From Aquabacterium sp. (lineage in GTDB: Bacteria > Pseudomonadota > Gammaproteobacteria > Burkholderiales > Burkholderiaceae_C): 64,000 nucleotides of DNA. Shown here one piece after another: positions 9,180 through 18,824 of this stretch; the first letter of the stretch is position 1, and each line of letters opens with the position of its first letter. The position numbers were made by a program, and so were the translations under genes. The stretch spans positions 1 to 64,000 of the forward strand of contig JAURXM010000031.1 in assembly GCA_030654395.1 (NCBI GenBank). The letters are read 5' to 3'. The notes beneath the pieces were generated by a model that worked only from the letters and a program-made list of their open reading frames with translations, was not told where the DNA came from and ran no database searches.

Positions 9180-10400
9180 CTACACTTTTCGAACCTTCAC
9201 GCGCTGTCCATCTTTGACCGCTGACGATGGATAGACGATCACCGTGTCTCCGGCGGCAAGGCCATTTTTAACCCACACTTCCACGCCATTGCGCCCGCCA
9301 AGCTGTACCGAGGTGAGCACGGCTCTGCCTTCTTTGAGTGCGAACACGGCCATGCCACCAGCGGCTGGTGCGCCCCCACCACTAGGCAGTGGAAACACCG
9401 CGCTCACGGGCACCTTGAGCGCTTGATCAACGGCCAAGGTCACAATGCGCACGCCGACGCGAAAGCCTTCTCCCAGCGCTTGCCATTGCTCAAATGAACT
9501 GGTGAGTGTGATCAGCACTTTGACCCGCTGCTCCTCCACACCGAGTGCCGACACTTTGGTGAACGCTGCGGGCTCTATCAAACGAACGCGGCCTTGCAAA
9601 TAACCAGCGCCACCCCAGCGCTCAATCACGACCGCGCTGCCCGGCTTGGTTTGCAGTGCATCGGCCGTCAGCAACTCAGCCACCACCTCCAGGTCATGCG
9701 TATTGCCCAGCTCCAACAAGGGCGTGCCGATGGTCACAGCGGCTTCACTGGCTTGCAGCACCCTCAACACGCGGCCAGCGACAGGTGAATGCAGTACAAA
9801 ACTGCGCTGACCTAGGCGCTCTGGGCGGCTCACGGCCATCAGCGCGGCACGTGCTTGCTCAAGCTCGTGGCCCGCAATATGGCGCTCTTCATGGCTCGCA
9901 TCGAGCGCCTTCTTTGCGGCCAGCACAGCCAACCGATCCGCATCGAGCTTGGTCTGTGAAACGAATGATTGCTTGGCCAGCAGCTCGCTGCGCTGCACTT
10001 CATTCTGGGCCTGCTGCAAGGCCACCTTCGCGCCTTCAATGCGTGCCTCGACCCGCTGTACCTGCGCCTGGGCAATTTGTACACGCATTTGTTGATCGCG
10101 CAGCGTCCGCTCATCCAGCATGGGTGACAGCACAGGTGTCAGGGTCGCCACCGTGGCGTTGGCATCCACCACATCGCCTTCTCGCAACGTGATGCGTGTC
10201 AACAAGCCCGTTAATGGGGCGGACACCACATAGCGCTCACGCAGACGCGTCTTGCCATCCTCATCAATGGTCGACTCGAAATGGCCTTTCGTGACGGTCG
10301 CCACCTCCACATCGACTGGCCGGGGTGCAAAGGCCCACGCCAACATGGCCACCGCAGCCACCAGCCCACCCGAGGTATATATCCATGATTTCTTTGTCAT
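9180..10400 (-). CDS. Periplasmic adaptor (HlyD/MacA family) of an ABC exporter
   Basis: This 406-residue membrane-fusion protein has one N-terminal membrane segment (about 8-25), a lipoyl/barrel-sandwich hybrid domain split by a long coiled coil (about 95-200, Gln/Ala/Arg-rich) and a beta-barrel C-terminal half. It would connect the inner-membrane ABC permease to an outer-membrane channel. It is the last gene of a three-gene minus-strand operon (ATPase, permease, adaptor). Only one base separates it from the permease stop codon, so translation is probably coupled. No outer-membrane factor gene lies nearby, so a TolC-like protein elsewhere is presumed. Confidence 0.92.
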   Translation of the reverse strand: MTKKSWIYTSGGLVAAVAMLAWAFAPRPVDVEVATVTKGHFESTIDEDGKTRLRERYVVSAPLTGLLTRITLREGDVVDANATVATLTPVLSPMLDERTLRDQQMRVQIAQAQVQRVEARIEGAKVALQQAQNEVQRSELLAKQSFVSQTKLDADRLAVLAAKKALDASHEERHIAGHELEQARAALMAVSRPERLGQRSFVLHSPVAGRVLRVLQASEAAVTIGTPLLELGNTHDLEVVAELLTADALQTKPGSAVVIERWGGAGYLQGRVRLIEPAAFTKVSALGVEEQRVKVLITLTSSFEQWQALGEGFRVGVRIVTLAVDQALKVPVSAVFPLPSGGGAPAAGGMAVFALKEGRAVLTSVQLGGRNGVEVWVKNGLAAGDTVIVYPSSAVKDGQRVKVRKV

Positions 10401-10401
10401 C

Positions 10402-12774
10402 TCAATCTCTCGTCTTCAAAGCCGACACCATGTCGAGGCGATCAATGTGCCGACGCACGACCAGGGCACTGGCTGCACCTGCTGCCAGGACGCAGAGCGC
10501 AGCCCATGCATAGGTACGCGCCCTGATGACCACCGGGAAATAGAACTGATCTGATTTCAATAAGTTGGCCACCCAATGCGTGAGCCCATAACCCAGCGCC
10601 ATACCCAACGGTAGCGCGATCACAATGATGATGGCCAGCTCGCCCAGCAACAGCGACGAGACCTCGGTGCGGGTGAAGCCCAGCACACGCAGGCTGGCCA
10701 GCTCCCATGCGCGTTCAGCCAGCGCGATGCGGGCATTGTTGTAGACCACGCCCACCGCGATGACGCTGGCAAACACGGTGAGGATCGTGCTCATGATCCT
10801 GACATTGCGGGCGCTGATCTCCTCCATATTGCGCAACATGGTGGCTTTGCTCCACGCACCAGCAACACGGGGCAGCCCCTTGCTGGCATTGAGCACCAGC
10901 GCCTCGCTCCCGCGCTCAATGGCCAGCACGTAGCCCGTGGACACATCGCCATCACCCAATGCACGGTTGAGGGCACCCCGATCCATGAACGCGTTCAGGC
11001 CCATCATGTCGCGCACGGTTGTTTTGATCTGCATCGGGATGGTGCGCGCACGCCCCTCCAACACCTCAACGAGCACGGTGTCGCCCACGCCCAGCCCTAA
11101 CTTAGCGGCCAAGCGGTCACTCAGTACCAAGCCTTGTCCCTCTAACAAGGTTTCGTGTTGCTCGATGTCAATCACGCGGTACAGCTGCGCGCGCGGCGCA
11201 TAACCACGGATCATGCTGCGTTCGCGGTGGTGCCCATTGATGAAGGTGACTGGCACAAAGCGTATCGCCTCGACACTCGTCACGCCGGGCAATCGTGCCA
11301 CTTCGTAGCGCACGCTGTCGTCCACCGGTTCTGCGGTCCAAAGCGTCACGTCTGCGCGCAGGCTCAGGTTGAACTGTGTGTCAACGACCACCTCAATGGC
11401 GTCGCGAAAGAAATTCCCCATCACCACAATGGCCACCGCCGCCGATACACCCAAGATCGACAAGCCGGTGCGCAAGGGGCGCCGCTCCATATTGCGCACG
11501 ATCATGCGCATGGCAGGGCCCATGCGCTGGATACCCAAGGCCTCCAACAAGGTGCGTCGGTAATGGCCAGGCGCGGGCGGGCGCATCGCCTCAGCGGGGG
11601 GCAAGCGAACCGTCGCCACAATCGCGTTCAAGGTGCCCAGCACGGCCGTCACAAACGTGATGCCCCCGCTGACCACCCATATCCATGGCGCGATGCGGTG
11701 ATCAAAGTGAGGAAAGCGAAACAGCTCAGCGTACAGCCCCGTGAGCATCGAGCCCAGTACGTCGCCGACACACACGCCCAACGCGAACCCGATCGATACG
11801 ATCAGCAGGACCAGCTTGAGGTAGTGCGCGCCGATGAGCTGGTTGGGATAGCCCAATGCCTTCAGCGCGGCGATCTGCTCACGTTGCGTCGCCACCAAGC
11901 GAGAAACCACCACGTTGAGCAAAAAGGCGGCCACACCCAAAAAAATGACAGGCAGCACCGTGCCCAATACACGCTGCTCTTTGATCTCGTTATCGAGCAT
12001 GGCATGCGAGCCCTGCTCCGTGCGGCCATGCGCATCACGCCCACCATAGGCTGACAGCAGCCTCGACACACCGTCTATGGCCACTTGTTCTGAGGCGCCC
12101 GGGGCCAGCTTCAGCGCGACGCGGTTGAAGGCACCTTGCATGTTGTAGGCCGCAGCCAAGGCCTCTCGGTCAACCCAGAAGATGCCGTAGCCGCGCGTGT
12201 CCGGCATGCCCCACAAACCCGCAAAGATGAACTCAGGCGACAAGGCCGTGCCCACCACAACCAGTGTGCGCTGCTTGCCATTGATGAGTGCGTTGAGCTG
12301 AGACCCCAGCTTGAGTTGATGCGACTGCGCAAACCCTTCTGAGACCAGCGCCTCAATGCGACCATCGGCGCGAACCCCACTCGCACCATCGAGCTGGCGA
12401 CCACTGCTCACGGTCACCCGGTTCATGCGGGGCAGATTGCGCCTATCCAACCCAATCAAGTGTCCAATGATCGGGGCAGGTAGGCCGGCCAGCTCGATGC
12501 GCACGACCTCTTCAAGCGTGGCTTGCACATCGGTGACACCGGGCACCTCTCGCAGCGTATTGAGCAGCGCATTGGGAGCACGCTTGACACTGGCAAACAC
12601 ATCGGCAAAGCGGCCATCGGCATAGAACTGATCGCGCGCCAAAGCAAGCGAATCCACCGCAGACAAACTGGTGATGAACCCGCCAATGCCACTGGCTACG
12701 ACGAGTGCGATCGTCAGGGCCTGACTCCACATTCGGCGCAAATCACGCAGCAGCTTGCGGTCGAGTGCCTTCAT
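10402..12774 (-). CDS. ABC transporter permease, FtsX/MacB type, double-domain
   Basis: This 790-residue permease has an N-terminal membrane segment followed by a periplasmic MacB-like domain, an FtsX transmembrane block around 280-410, a second periplasmic domain and a second FtsX block over the last 130 residues. The duplicated layout matches large FtsX-type permeases used for lipids, lipoproteins, siderophores or macrolides. The ATG at 12774 is chosen because the protein then starts MKALDRKLLRDL just before the first membrane helix, 10 bases after the ATPase stop codon. The substrate cannot be read from the sequence. Confidence 0.92.
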   Translation of the reverse strand: MKALDRKLLRDLRRMWSQALTIALVVASGIGGFITSLSAVDSLALARDQFYADGRFADVFASVKRAPNALLNTLREVPGVTDVQATLEEVVRIELAGLPAPIIGHLIGLDRRNLPRMNRVTVSSGRQLDGASGVRADGRIEALVSEGFAQSHQLKLGSQLNALINGKQRTLVVVGTALSPEFIFAGLWGMPDTRGYGIFWVDREALAAAYNMQGAFNRVALKLAPGASEQVAIDGVSRLLSAYGGRDAHGRTEQGSHAMLDNEIKEQRVLGTVLPVIFLGVAAFLLNVVVSRLVATQREQIAALKALGYPNQLIGAHYLKLVLLIVSIGFALGVCVGDVLGSMLTGLYAELFRFPHFDHRIAPWIWVVSGGITFVTAVLGTLNAIVATVRLPPAEAMRPPAPGHYRRTLLEALGIQRMGPAMRMIVRNMERRPLRTGLSILGVSAAVAIVVMGNFFRDAIEVVVDTQFNLSLRADVTLWTAEPVDDSVRYEVARLPGVTSVEAIRFVPVTFINGHHRERSMIRGYAPRAQLYRVIDIEQHETLLEGQGLVLSDRLAAKLGLGVGDTVLVEVLEGRARTIPMQIKTTVRDMMGLNAFMDRGALNRALGDGDVSTGYVLAIERGSEALVLNASKGLPRVAGAWSKATMLRNMEEISARNVRIMSTILTVFASVIAVGVVYNNARIALAERAWELASLRVLGFTRTEVSSLLLGELAIIIVIALPLGMALGYGLTHWVANLLKSDQFYFPVVIRARTYAWAALCVLAAGAASALVVRRHIDRLDMVSALKTRD

Positions 12775-12784
12775 GGCTGCACCG

Positions 12785-13498
12785 TCACCATGCCAACTCC
12801 GATGGCTTGAGCTTGCTCGCGTTGACCACGATGCGCTGAATACGCCCATCACCCAGATAGACCACGCGGTCGGCCATGCCCGCGATGGCCGCATTGTGTG
12901 TGATCACAATGGCCGTGGTGCCCAGCTCCTCGTTGATGTGCGCAATGACCTCCAGCACCAGCTTGCCGGTTTGATAGTCCAGCGCACCCGTCGGCTCGTC
13001 GCAGAGCAGCACATCAGGCCGTTTGACAATGGCGCGGGCGATGGCCACACGCTGCTGTTCCCCGCCGGAGAGCTGCGCAGGGAAATGATCCCGCCGAGAA
13101 GACAGTCCGACGCGGTCAATGGCCTCATCAACAGGCATGGGCGCCTGCGCGATGTCCGTGACCAAGGCCACGTTCTCGCGCACAGTGAGGCTGGGGATGA
13201 GGTTGTAGAACTGGAAGACGAAGCCAACATGGCGCCGCCTGTACGCGGTCAACTCGGCCTCACTTGCTGTGCTCAGATCGTGGGTACCAAACATGACGCG
13301 CCCACCACTTGGCACATCCAGCCCACCGAGGATGTTCAGCAGCGTTGACTTGCCGCTACCCGATGGGCCGAGCAACACGATGAACTCGCCCCGCTTGATC
13401 TCCAAATCAACATCACGCAAAGCATGGATATCCACCTCGCCAGTGCGGTAAGTTTTGATCAGCCCTTGCGCGCAAAAAACCGTGTCGACGGCGCCCAT
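12785..13498 (-). CDS. ABC transporter ATPase, LolD/MacB type
   Basis: This 237-residue nucleotide-binding protein powers the export system. Motifs seen are Walker [10 protein letters not shown] (44-52), Q-loop near 96, signature LSGGEQQR (143-150), Walker B VLLCDEPT (163-170) and the H-loop His201. The start is ATG 13498, which has AAGGAGG 9 bases upstream; a longer in-frame version would lose this site. It is the first gene of the ATPase-permease-adaptor operon. The 141 bases upstream, up to the YidB-like gene, should contain the operon promoter, but I see no strong consensus. Confidence 0.95.
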   Translation of the reverse strand: MGAVDTVFCAQGLIKTYRTGEVDIHALRDVDLEIKRGEFIVLLGPSGSGKSTLLNILGGLDVPSGGRVMFGTHDLSTASEAELTAYRRRHVGFVFQFYNLIPSLTVRENVALVTDIAQAPMPVDEAIDRVGLSSRRDHFPAQLSGGEQQRVAIARAIVKRPDVLLCDEPTGALDYQTGKLVLEVIAHINEELGTTAIVITHNAAIAGMADRVVYLGDGRIQRIVVNASKLKPSELAW

Positions 13499-13639
13499 GA
13501 AACCCCGCCTCCTTGCCACCCGCCACGTGGGATCGTCGTGTTGATCCTAGGCCGTTCGCCGTCGATCAAATTGACGTGGCTCAAGAAATTCACCGAATAG
13601 CAGGAGGCAGTGAGCTCGGACAAAAGCCGTTCGACGTGC

Positions 13640-14059
13640 TTACTTGAACAAGCTGCCCAGCATCCCGATGGCCGATTGCATGGCATCACCCTGTGGCACG
13701 GTGCCGCCTGGGGTGAGCTTGTCCACCACCTGGGGCAACAACTGCGACAGGTGGCTTGAGATGTCTTGAGTAGACAGACCCAGCTTTTGGGCGATCGCCT
13801 GGACTTGCTCGTTGCCCAGAACAGACTGCAACTGATCGGCCGAGATCGGCAGGTTTTGGCCCGTTCCGACCCATGAGGCCACCACGCTACCCAAGCCTTT
13901 TTGCTCAAAGGCGGTGATCAGCCCTGACAGACCGCCGATTTGCGGGTTGTTGATCAAGCCGGACACGGCCTCTAACAAACCGCCGTGTTGTGCGCCGTTA
14001 CCGGCCCCACTGCTCAGTGCGCCGACGACTTGGCCAGCGATGGCATCAAATAGCCCCAT
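13640..14059 (-). CDS. YidB-family protein (DUF937)
   Basis: This 139-residue protein is a compact YidB/DUF937 protein. It starts MGLFDAIAGQVVGAL and contains the family repeats of small hydrophobic and Gly residues: GGLSGLITAFEQKGLGSVVASWVG, then a helical C-terminal half with LGLSTQDISSHLSQLLP. Its function is unknown; no signal peptide or transmembrane helix is evident. The start is ATG 14059 with AGGGGAA upstream; the longer in-frame form lacks a ribosome site. It is on the same strand as the ABC operon but 141 bases away. Confidence 0.9.
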   Translation of the reverse strand: MGLFDAIAGQVVGALSSGAGNGAQHGGLLEAVSGLINNPQIGGLSGLITAFEQKGLGSVVASWVGTGQNLPISADQLQSVLGNEQVQAIAQKLGLSTQDISSHLSQLLPQVVDKLTPGGTVPQGDAMQSAIGMLGSLFK

Positions 14060-14173
14060 GGTATTCCCCTTGCAAGATATATGACGAGGCCTGCAGTAGG
14101 CCACTCTTGCGGCTCACCACGCAAGGTATCCCCATCCACTTGAGGGAGTTTGCCCGGCCCTTTTATTTGGGCC

Positions 14174-15415
14174 CTAGCTCAATGGCTGAGTCAACCAGAG
14201 GTCATCCAAGTGCTTGAACCCCCACGTCGCGGGCGATTCACGTGACACGATTTGATCGGTGACGTGCTTGGCGCCCAGGTTCAACAATTCAGGCGCAATG
14301 GGCTCATTGGCTTTGGTTGAGAAGAACACGCGCACGACCGGTTCGACCAGCGATTTTTTGCCCTGCTCGACCACCACCGCCAATTTGCCAGACTTGAGTT
14401 TAACCAGCGCACCAATCGGATAGATGCCCACGCTGCGCACAAAAGCTTGGAAGATGCGTTCGTCAAAATGGCCCGCCTTGGTCCAAGTTGACATCTTTTG
14501 AATCGAGTCAGCCGGATCCCAGCCTACTTTGTAGGGTCGGTTGGAGGTGATGGCGTCATACACATCACAGACGGCGCCCATGCGGGCAAACAAGCCGATG
14601 GCCTCGCCTTCGAGCCCGTGCGGATAGCCCTTGCCATTGAATTTTTCATGGTGATGCAAGCAGACATCCAGTGCGGCCTCACCCACGCCCTGGCCTTCGA
14701 CCAACATGCGGTGCCCGGCCTCGGGGTGGCCCTTCATGATGGCAAATTCCGCCGGTGTCAGCGCGCCGGGCTTGTTCAGCACGTCCTGCGGCATCAGGGC
14801 TTTACCAATGTCGTGCAGCAAGCCGGCCATGCCCGCCTCGCGGGTGTCCTCCGGACTCAGCTCAAGCTGTTTGGCCAAGGACACCATCAAGGCACACACC
14901 GCCACGGAGTGCATGTAGGTGTAGTCATCACTGGTCTTGAGACGCGCCAAGCTGACGATCGTGCCTGGGTTGCGAAACACCGACTGGGTGATGTCGTCCA
15001 CCAAAGGCAGGCAGTGCTCGATGTCCATGGCCTTGCCCATGCGAACGTCTTGGAACATCGTTTGCATGACGGTGCGCGACTGCGCCACGATGCGCTGGGC
15101 CCGCACCAGCTCTTTTTGAAAGCTGGCGCGACCGGCCTTGGGTGCGTTGTTGCTTGCTAGGCCCAAATTCTGCGCTTCTGGTGCAGCGGCAATCTCGGCA
15201 TCATCGATGCACACCACATCCGGCTCGGGTGAATCAATGTCCAAACCCTTGTCGGTGTCAATGATCAGCTCTTTGACCACCGCGAGTTGCGCCATCTGCC
15301 GCGCATCGGTGACCTTGAAGGAGGCACGCCAAAAGGGGTGCTCGATCCACGAGCCGCACACCTCGTGAACGAACATGCCTACGCGCAATTGTTGGATCGG
15401 GATTTTCCTGAGCAT
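14174..15415 (-). CDS. HD-GYP cyclic di-GMP phosphodiesterase with DUF3391 N-domain
   Basis: The 413-residue protein has a DUF3391 domain (about 1-130) and an HD-GYP domain (about 155-340). It would hydrolyse cyclic di-GMP in the cytoplasm. Metal ligand candidates are His169, HD at 201-202, His230 and the HHH run at 254-256. GYP is intact at 263-265. In place of the usual HHExxDGxGYP the sequence reads HHEKFNGKGYP, so the conserved Asp is Asn260; this may still be active. The ATG start sits about 50 bases downstream of the metK stop codon on the same strand, so metK read-through is possible. Confidence 0.92.
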   Translation of the reverse strand: MLRKIPIQQLRVGMFVHEVCGSWIEHPFWRASFKVTDARQMAQLAVVKELIIDTDKGLDIDSPEPDVVCIDDAEIAAAPEAQNLGLASNNAPKAGRASFQKELVRAQRIVAQSRTVMQTMFQDVRMGKAMDIEHCLPLVDDITQSVFRNPGTIVSLARLKTSDDYTYMHSVAVCALMVSLAKQLELSPEDTREAGMAGLLHDIGKALMPQDVLNKPGALTPAEFAIMKGHPEAGHRMLVEGQGVGEAALDVCLHHHEKFNGKGYPHGLEGEAIGLFARMGAVCDVYDAITSNRPYKVGWDPADSIQKMSTWTKAGHFDERIFQAFVRSVGIYPIGALVKLKSGKLAVVVEQGKKSLVEPVVRVFFSTKANEPIAPELLNLGAKHVTDQIVSRESPATWGFKHLDDLWLTQPLS

Positions 15416-15465
15416 GACCTTATCGTAGTCAGCTCAAGCCCTCGCGATCCTCCAATAAGAACGCT

Positions 15466-16659
15466 TTACAGCGCTGGTTTCAGGCCAGCCGCATCACGCA
15501 AGATGGCAGCCTTGTCGGTGCGCTCCCACGTGAACTCGGGCTCTTCGCGACCAAAGTGGCCGTAGGCGGCGGTCTTGGTGTAGATCGGGCGCAGCAGGTC
15601 CAGCATCTGGATGATGCCCTTGGGGCGCAGATCGAAGTGCGCGTTAACCAAATCGGCGATCTTCTCGTCAGAGATGACGCCCGTGCCTTCTGTGTAGATG
15701 GTCACGTTCATGGGCTTGGCCACGCCAATGGCGTAAGCCACTTGCACCTGACACTGCTTGGCCAAACCAGCGGCCACGACGTTTTTGGCGACGTAGCGGG
15801 CGGCGTAGGCAGCAGAGCGGTCCACCTTGGTGGGGTCCTTGCCAGAGAAAGCACCACCGCCGTGAGGACAAGCGCCGCCGTAGGTGTCAACGATGATTTT
15901 GCGCCCCGTCAAACCACAATCACCTTGTGGGCCGCCGATCACAAAACGACCTGTCGGATTGACCAAGTAGCGTGTGTTTTGCAACCACTCTTTGGGCAAG
16001 ACGGGCTTGATCAGCTCTTCGATGATGGCTTCGTTGAACGAGTCCTTCATCTTCGTCATGGACTCGCTTTGATCCGGGCTGTGCTGTGTAGACAGCACCA
16101 CGGTGTCGATGCTGTGTGGCTTGCCGTTCACGTAGCGCATCGTCACTTGGCTCTTGGCATCAGGGCGCAAAAAAGGCAGGCGGCCGTCCTTGCGCAACTG
16201 GGCCTGGCGCTCAACCAAACGGTGTGCGTAGTAGATGGGGGCGGGCATCAGCACGGGTGTTTCGTCCGTGGCATAGCCAAACATCAGGCCTTGGTCACCG
16301 GCACCGATGTTGAGGTAGTCGTCGCTGGCGCGGTCTACGCCTTGGGCGATGTCGTTCGACTGCTTGTCATACGCCACCAAAACCGCGCAACCTTTGTAGT
16401 CGATGCCGTATTCGGTGTTGTCGTAGCCGATGCGCTTGAGCGTATCGCGTGCCACTTGGATGTAGTCCACATTGGCTTGCGTGGTGATCTCGCCAGCCAA
16501 CACCACCAAGCCGGTGTTGCACAAAGTCTCTGCTGCAACACGTGACAGCGGATCTTGCGTGAAGATCGCGTCCAAGATGGAGTCAGAGATCTGATCGGCT
16601 ACCTTGTCGGGGTGGCCTTCAGAGACAGATTCGGAAGTAAAAAGAAAATCGTTCGCCAC
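15466..16659 (-). CDS. metK: S-adenosylmethionine synthetase
   Basis: MetK makes S-adenosylmethionine from methionine and ATP. The 397-residue protein begins [22 protein letters not shown] (read in two parts: the EGHPDK ATP/methionine site is at 14-19). GAGDQGLM lies at 119-126 and the P-loop-like [16 protein letters not shown] in the C-terminal third. I choose GTG 16659 because GGAG is 9 bases upstream and because the protein then starts at the family's usual place; an in-frame ATG at 16719 would add 20 atypical residues. Upstream it diverges from a lipid A acyltransferase gene across a 225-base region. Confidence 0.97.
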   Translation of the reverse strand: MANDFLFTSESVSEGHPDKVADQISDSILDAIFTQDPLSRVAAETLCNTGLVVLAGEITTQANVDYIQVARDTLKRIGYDNTEYGIDYKGCAVLVAYDKQSNDIAQGVDRASDDYLNIGAGDQGLMFGYATDETPVLMPAPIYYAHRLVERQAQLRKDGRLPFLRPDAKSQVTMRYVNGKPHSIDTVVLSTQHSPDQSESMTKMKDSFNEAIIEELIKPVLPKEWLQNTRYLVNPTGRFVIGGPQGDCGLTGRKIIVDTYGGACPHGGGAFSGKDPTKVDRSAAYAARYVAKNVVAAGLAKQCQVQVAYAIGVAKPMNVTIYTEGTGVISDEKIADLVNAHFDLRPKGIIQMLDLLRPIYTKTAAYGHFGREEPEFTWERTDKAAILRDAAGLKPAL

Positions 16660-16884
16660 AATGTGTGCTCCAGTTGAAATGACATTGAACCCGGCGTCGC
16701 CAAGGCTGTGAGTCATCACTCTGTGCAGCGGCGAACGCTTTAGCGGCTTTTATGAATCGCCCCGCAAGTTGTCCTGTTAACTCGGCGATGCGCGCAGTGT
16801 AGCCAATGTTGCGCAAAATTAAACTACTGGTATCTGCGAAGATCACGTGTTTTACAACGGCAAATCATTGCCTCACTGCTTTTC

Positions 16885-17808
16885 ATGGCCCGATTGTTTT
16901 TCATGCTGTCCCGCTGGCCCTTGGCCGTGCTGCACCCTATGGGCAGTGTGTTGGGCTGGCTTGCCTATGGCTTGTCACCGTCTTATCGGCGGCGTCTTAA
17001 AGCCCACACCTTGCAGGCAGGTATGGGTATGCGGCAACGCTGGCAAGCCGTGGCACACGCTGGCAAAATGGTGGGCGAGTTGCCACGTCTGTGGGGGCGC
17101 CCACGTGAGCAAGCCTTGGGGGACGCCGTCAAATGGACCCAAGCTGAAGCGATCAGTCAGGCCTTGACTGAAAACAAAGGCATTTTGCTTTTGACGCCCC
17201 ACTTGGGCTGCTTTGAAATCGTGGCGCAAGCGTATGCCGAACGTTTTGGGGCAAGCAAGCCAATCACCGCGCTGTACCGCCCCGCCAAACAGGCTTGGTT
17301 GGCGGACTTGATGCTGCATGCACGCAATCGACCCGGCATGCTGACCAGCCCGGCCACACTCGGGGGCGTCCGCCAGATGTTGCGCGCCCTCAAAAAGGGC
17401 GAGACCGTGGGGTTGCTGCCCGATCAGGTCCCACCTGAAGGCATGGGTGTGTGGGCGCCTTTTTTTGGCCGCAGTGCCTACACCATGACCATGGCGGCCA
17501 AACTGGTGGTTCAAACCGGTTGTGCTGTGATCTTGCTGCGAGGCGAGCGTCTGGGGCCCCTCGCACGTTGGCGCCAAGGCTGCGACTACGTTGTGCACGC
17601 CAGCCGTGTCGCCCCTGATATTGAACAAATCCTCGCCTCAGGCGATGCGGCACAATCCGCAGCCGCCGTGAACCGGCTGATGGAAGACATGATCATGCAA
17701 GCGCCAGAGCAGTACCTGTGGGGCTACAACCGCTACAAAGCCCCTCGTGCAGAGATGTTGACCTCTGCGGCAAGCAACCCCAGCACAGCCCACGAGGCAA
17801 AACCATGA
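16885..17808 (+). CDS. Lipid A biosynthesis acyltransferase (LpxL/HtrB family), copy 1
   Basis: This 307-residue inner-membrane enzyme adds a secondary acyl chain to lipid A. A hydrophobic N-terminal anchor (about 3-30) leads to the family fold, with the catalytic motif HLGCFE at 106-111: a His-x4-Glu form of the usual His-x4-Asp. The C-terminal QYLWGYNRYK is the family end signature. It overlaps the next paralogue by four bases (ATGA), so the two are translated together. Lauroyl and myristoyl steps are usually split between two such paralogues, but which does which cannot be read here. Confidence 0.93.
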   Translation: MARLFFMLSRWPLAVLHPMGSVLGWLAYGLSPSYRRRLKAHTLQAGMGMRQRWQAVAHAGKMVGELPRLWGRPREQALGDAVKWTQAEAISQALTENKGILLLTPHLGCFEIVAQAYAERFGASKPITALYRPAKQAWLADLMLHARNRPGMLTSPATLGGVRQMLRALKKGETVGLLPDQVPPEGMGVWAPFFGRSAYTMTMAAKLVVQTGCAVILLRGERLGPLARWRQGCDYVVHASRVAPDIEQILASGDAAQSAAAVNRLMEDMIMQAPEQYLWGYNRYKAPRAEMLTSAASNPSTAHEAKP

Positions 17809-18713
17809 AGGCCGTGGCCACAGAGGCTGGCATACGCTTGGCAATTGGCATGTTGTGGTTGTTGCACTGGTTGCCCCTGCCTTGGCTGGCAGCGCTGGGC
17901 CATGGTGTGGGCAAGCTGCTGTATAGATTGGCCGGATCCCGCAGACGCGTGGGGCTGCGCAACTTGGCCCTGTGCTTCCCGGAGATGCCAGAGGCGGAGC
18001 GCCGGGCCTTGCTGCGCGCCCATTTTGGTTGGTTGACGCAAAGCCTGCTGGACCGCGCCGTGCTGTGGTGGGCATCACCCGCGCGCATCAAGCGCCTGAT
18101 CCAGATCGAGGGCGATATCCACTTGGCTGAGCGCGAAATGCAAACAACGGGCCGACCCACGATGTGGCTTTGCCCTCATTTCGTCGGCTTGGATGTGGGC
18201 GGCGTGGCCATCTTACTGGGCCAAAAGCAGCCTGCTGCATCCATTTACCAAACCCAAAGCCACCCTTTGATGGACAAATTGATGAAGCGCGGCCGCCTGC
18301 GCTTTGGCAACGCAGAGATCTTCCCGCGCAGCGACTCGGTCAAGCCCTTGTTGCGCGCCATCAAAGAAGGCCGGGGGTTTTTCAATCTGCCAGACATGGA
18401 CTTTGGCCGCAAGGATGCCGTCTTCGTGCCATTTTTTGGTATACCCGCTGCCACATTGATGGCCCCCTCACGCTTGGCCCGCATGCTGAACATGGTCGTG
18501 CAGCCGGTGATCACAGAGTTACTGCCCAAAGGCCAAGGCTGGCGCGTGCGTTTCTTGCCGCCGCTGGCTGACTTCCCGACCCAAGATGTGACATCTGACA
18601 CGGCCAGGCTAAATCGCTTCATCGAGGGTGAAATCCTCAAGCAACCGGCCCAATATTTGTGGGTGCATAAGCGCTTTAAAACCCGCCCTGAAGGTGCGCC
18701 TGGGCTGTACTAG
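17805..18713 (+). CDS. Lipid A biosynthesis acyltransferase (LpxL/HtrB family), copy 2
   Basis: This second, 302-residue member has an N-terminal membrane segment (about 12-34) and the canonical His-x4-Asp motif HFVGLD at 125-130. The RLRFGNAEIFPR and QYLWVHKRFKTRP stretches are family landmarks. The ATG shares four bases with the upstream stop codon (ATGA), a clear sign of translational coupling. A longer in-frame start 87 bases upstream would lie inside the first gene and is not favoured. Copy 1 and copy 2 differ in length and sequence, so they are old paralogues rather than a recent duplication. Confidence 0.94.
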   Translation: MKAVATEAGIRLAIGMLWLLHWLPLPWLAALGHGVGKLLYRLAGSRRRVGLRNLALCFPEMPEAERRALLRAHFGWLTQSLLDRAVLWWASPARIKRLIQIEGDIHLAEREMQTTGRPTMWLCPHFVGLDVGGVAILLGQKQPAASIYQTQSHPLMDKLMKRGRLRFGNAEIFPRSDSVKPLLRAIKEGRGFFNLPDMDFGRKDAVFVPFFGIPAATLMAPSRLARMLNMVVQPVITELLPKGQGWRVRFLPPLADFPTQDVTSDTARLNRFIEGEILKQPAQYLWVHKRFKTRPEGAPGLY

Positions 18714-18738
18714 GCGACACAAAAACCCTGACAAGCCC

Positions 18739-18765
18739 TTCAGCTTGGTGTGTCAAAGCCGATAT
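18739..18765 (+). promoter_or_regulatory. Probable FliA (sigma-28) promoter of the chemoreceptor gene
   Basis: TTCAGCTT (18739-18746), an 11-base spacer and GCCGATAT (18758-18765) fit the sigma-28 consensus TAAAGTTT-N11-GCCGATAA at 5 of 8 and 7 of 8 positions. It lies 59 bases upstream of the chemoreceptor start codon. The spacing is exact, but the -35 element is only moderate. Confidence 0.6.
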
Positions 18766-18824
18766 CAACGCACTGGTTGTAAAAGGGCCGCTCCGTGCCC
18801 TGGCTGGTGCAGGAGTGCCGTTCG

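Noticed and set aside
11155-12054. 299-codon plus-strand frame opposite the ABC permease
   Set aside because: Arg/His/Gln-rich product without any motif; the permease on the other strand has clear FtsX blocks.
14156-14173. GGCCC/GGGCC hairpin beside the HD-GYP gene
   Set aside because: The stem is five bases only, with no T-run in either direction, so I do not call it a terminator.
14234-14249. parS-like sequence in the HD-GYP gene
   Set aside because: CGATTCACGTGACACG matches the parS palindrome at only 12 of 16 positions and lies far from the partition genes.
16844-16849. CACGTG in the metK/lipid A acyltransferase gap
   Set aside because: Only the six central bases of parS match, which is expected by chance.
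16660-16884. Possible SAM-type riboswitch in the metK leader
   Set aside because: I could not place the conserved core of any SAM or SAH riboswitch class. An Infernal scan against Rfam would settle it.
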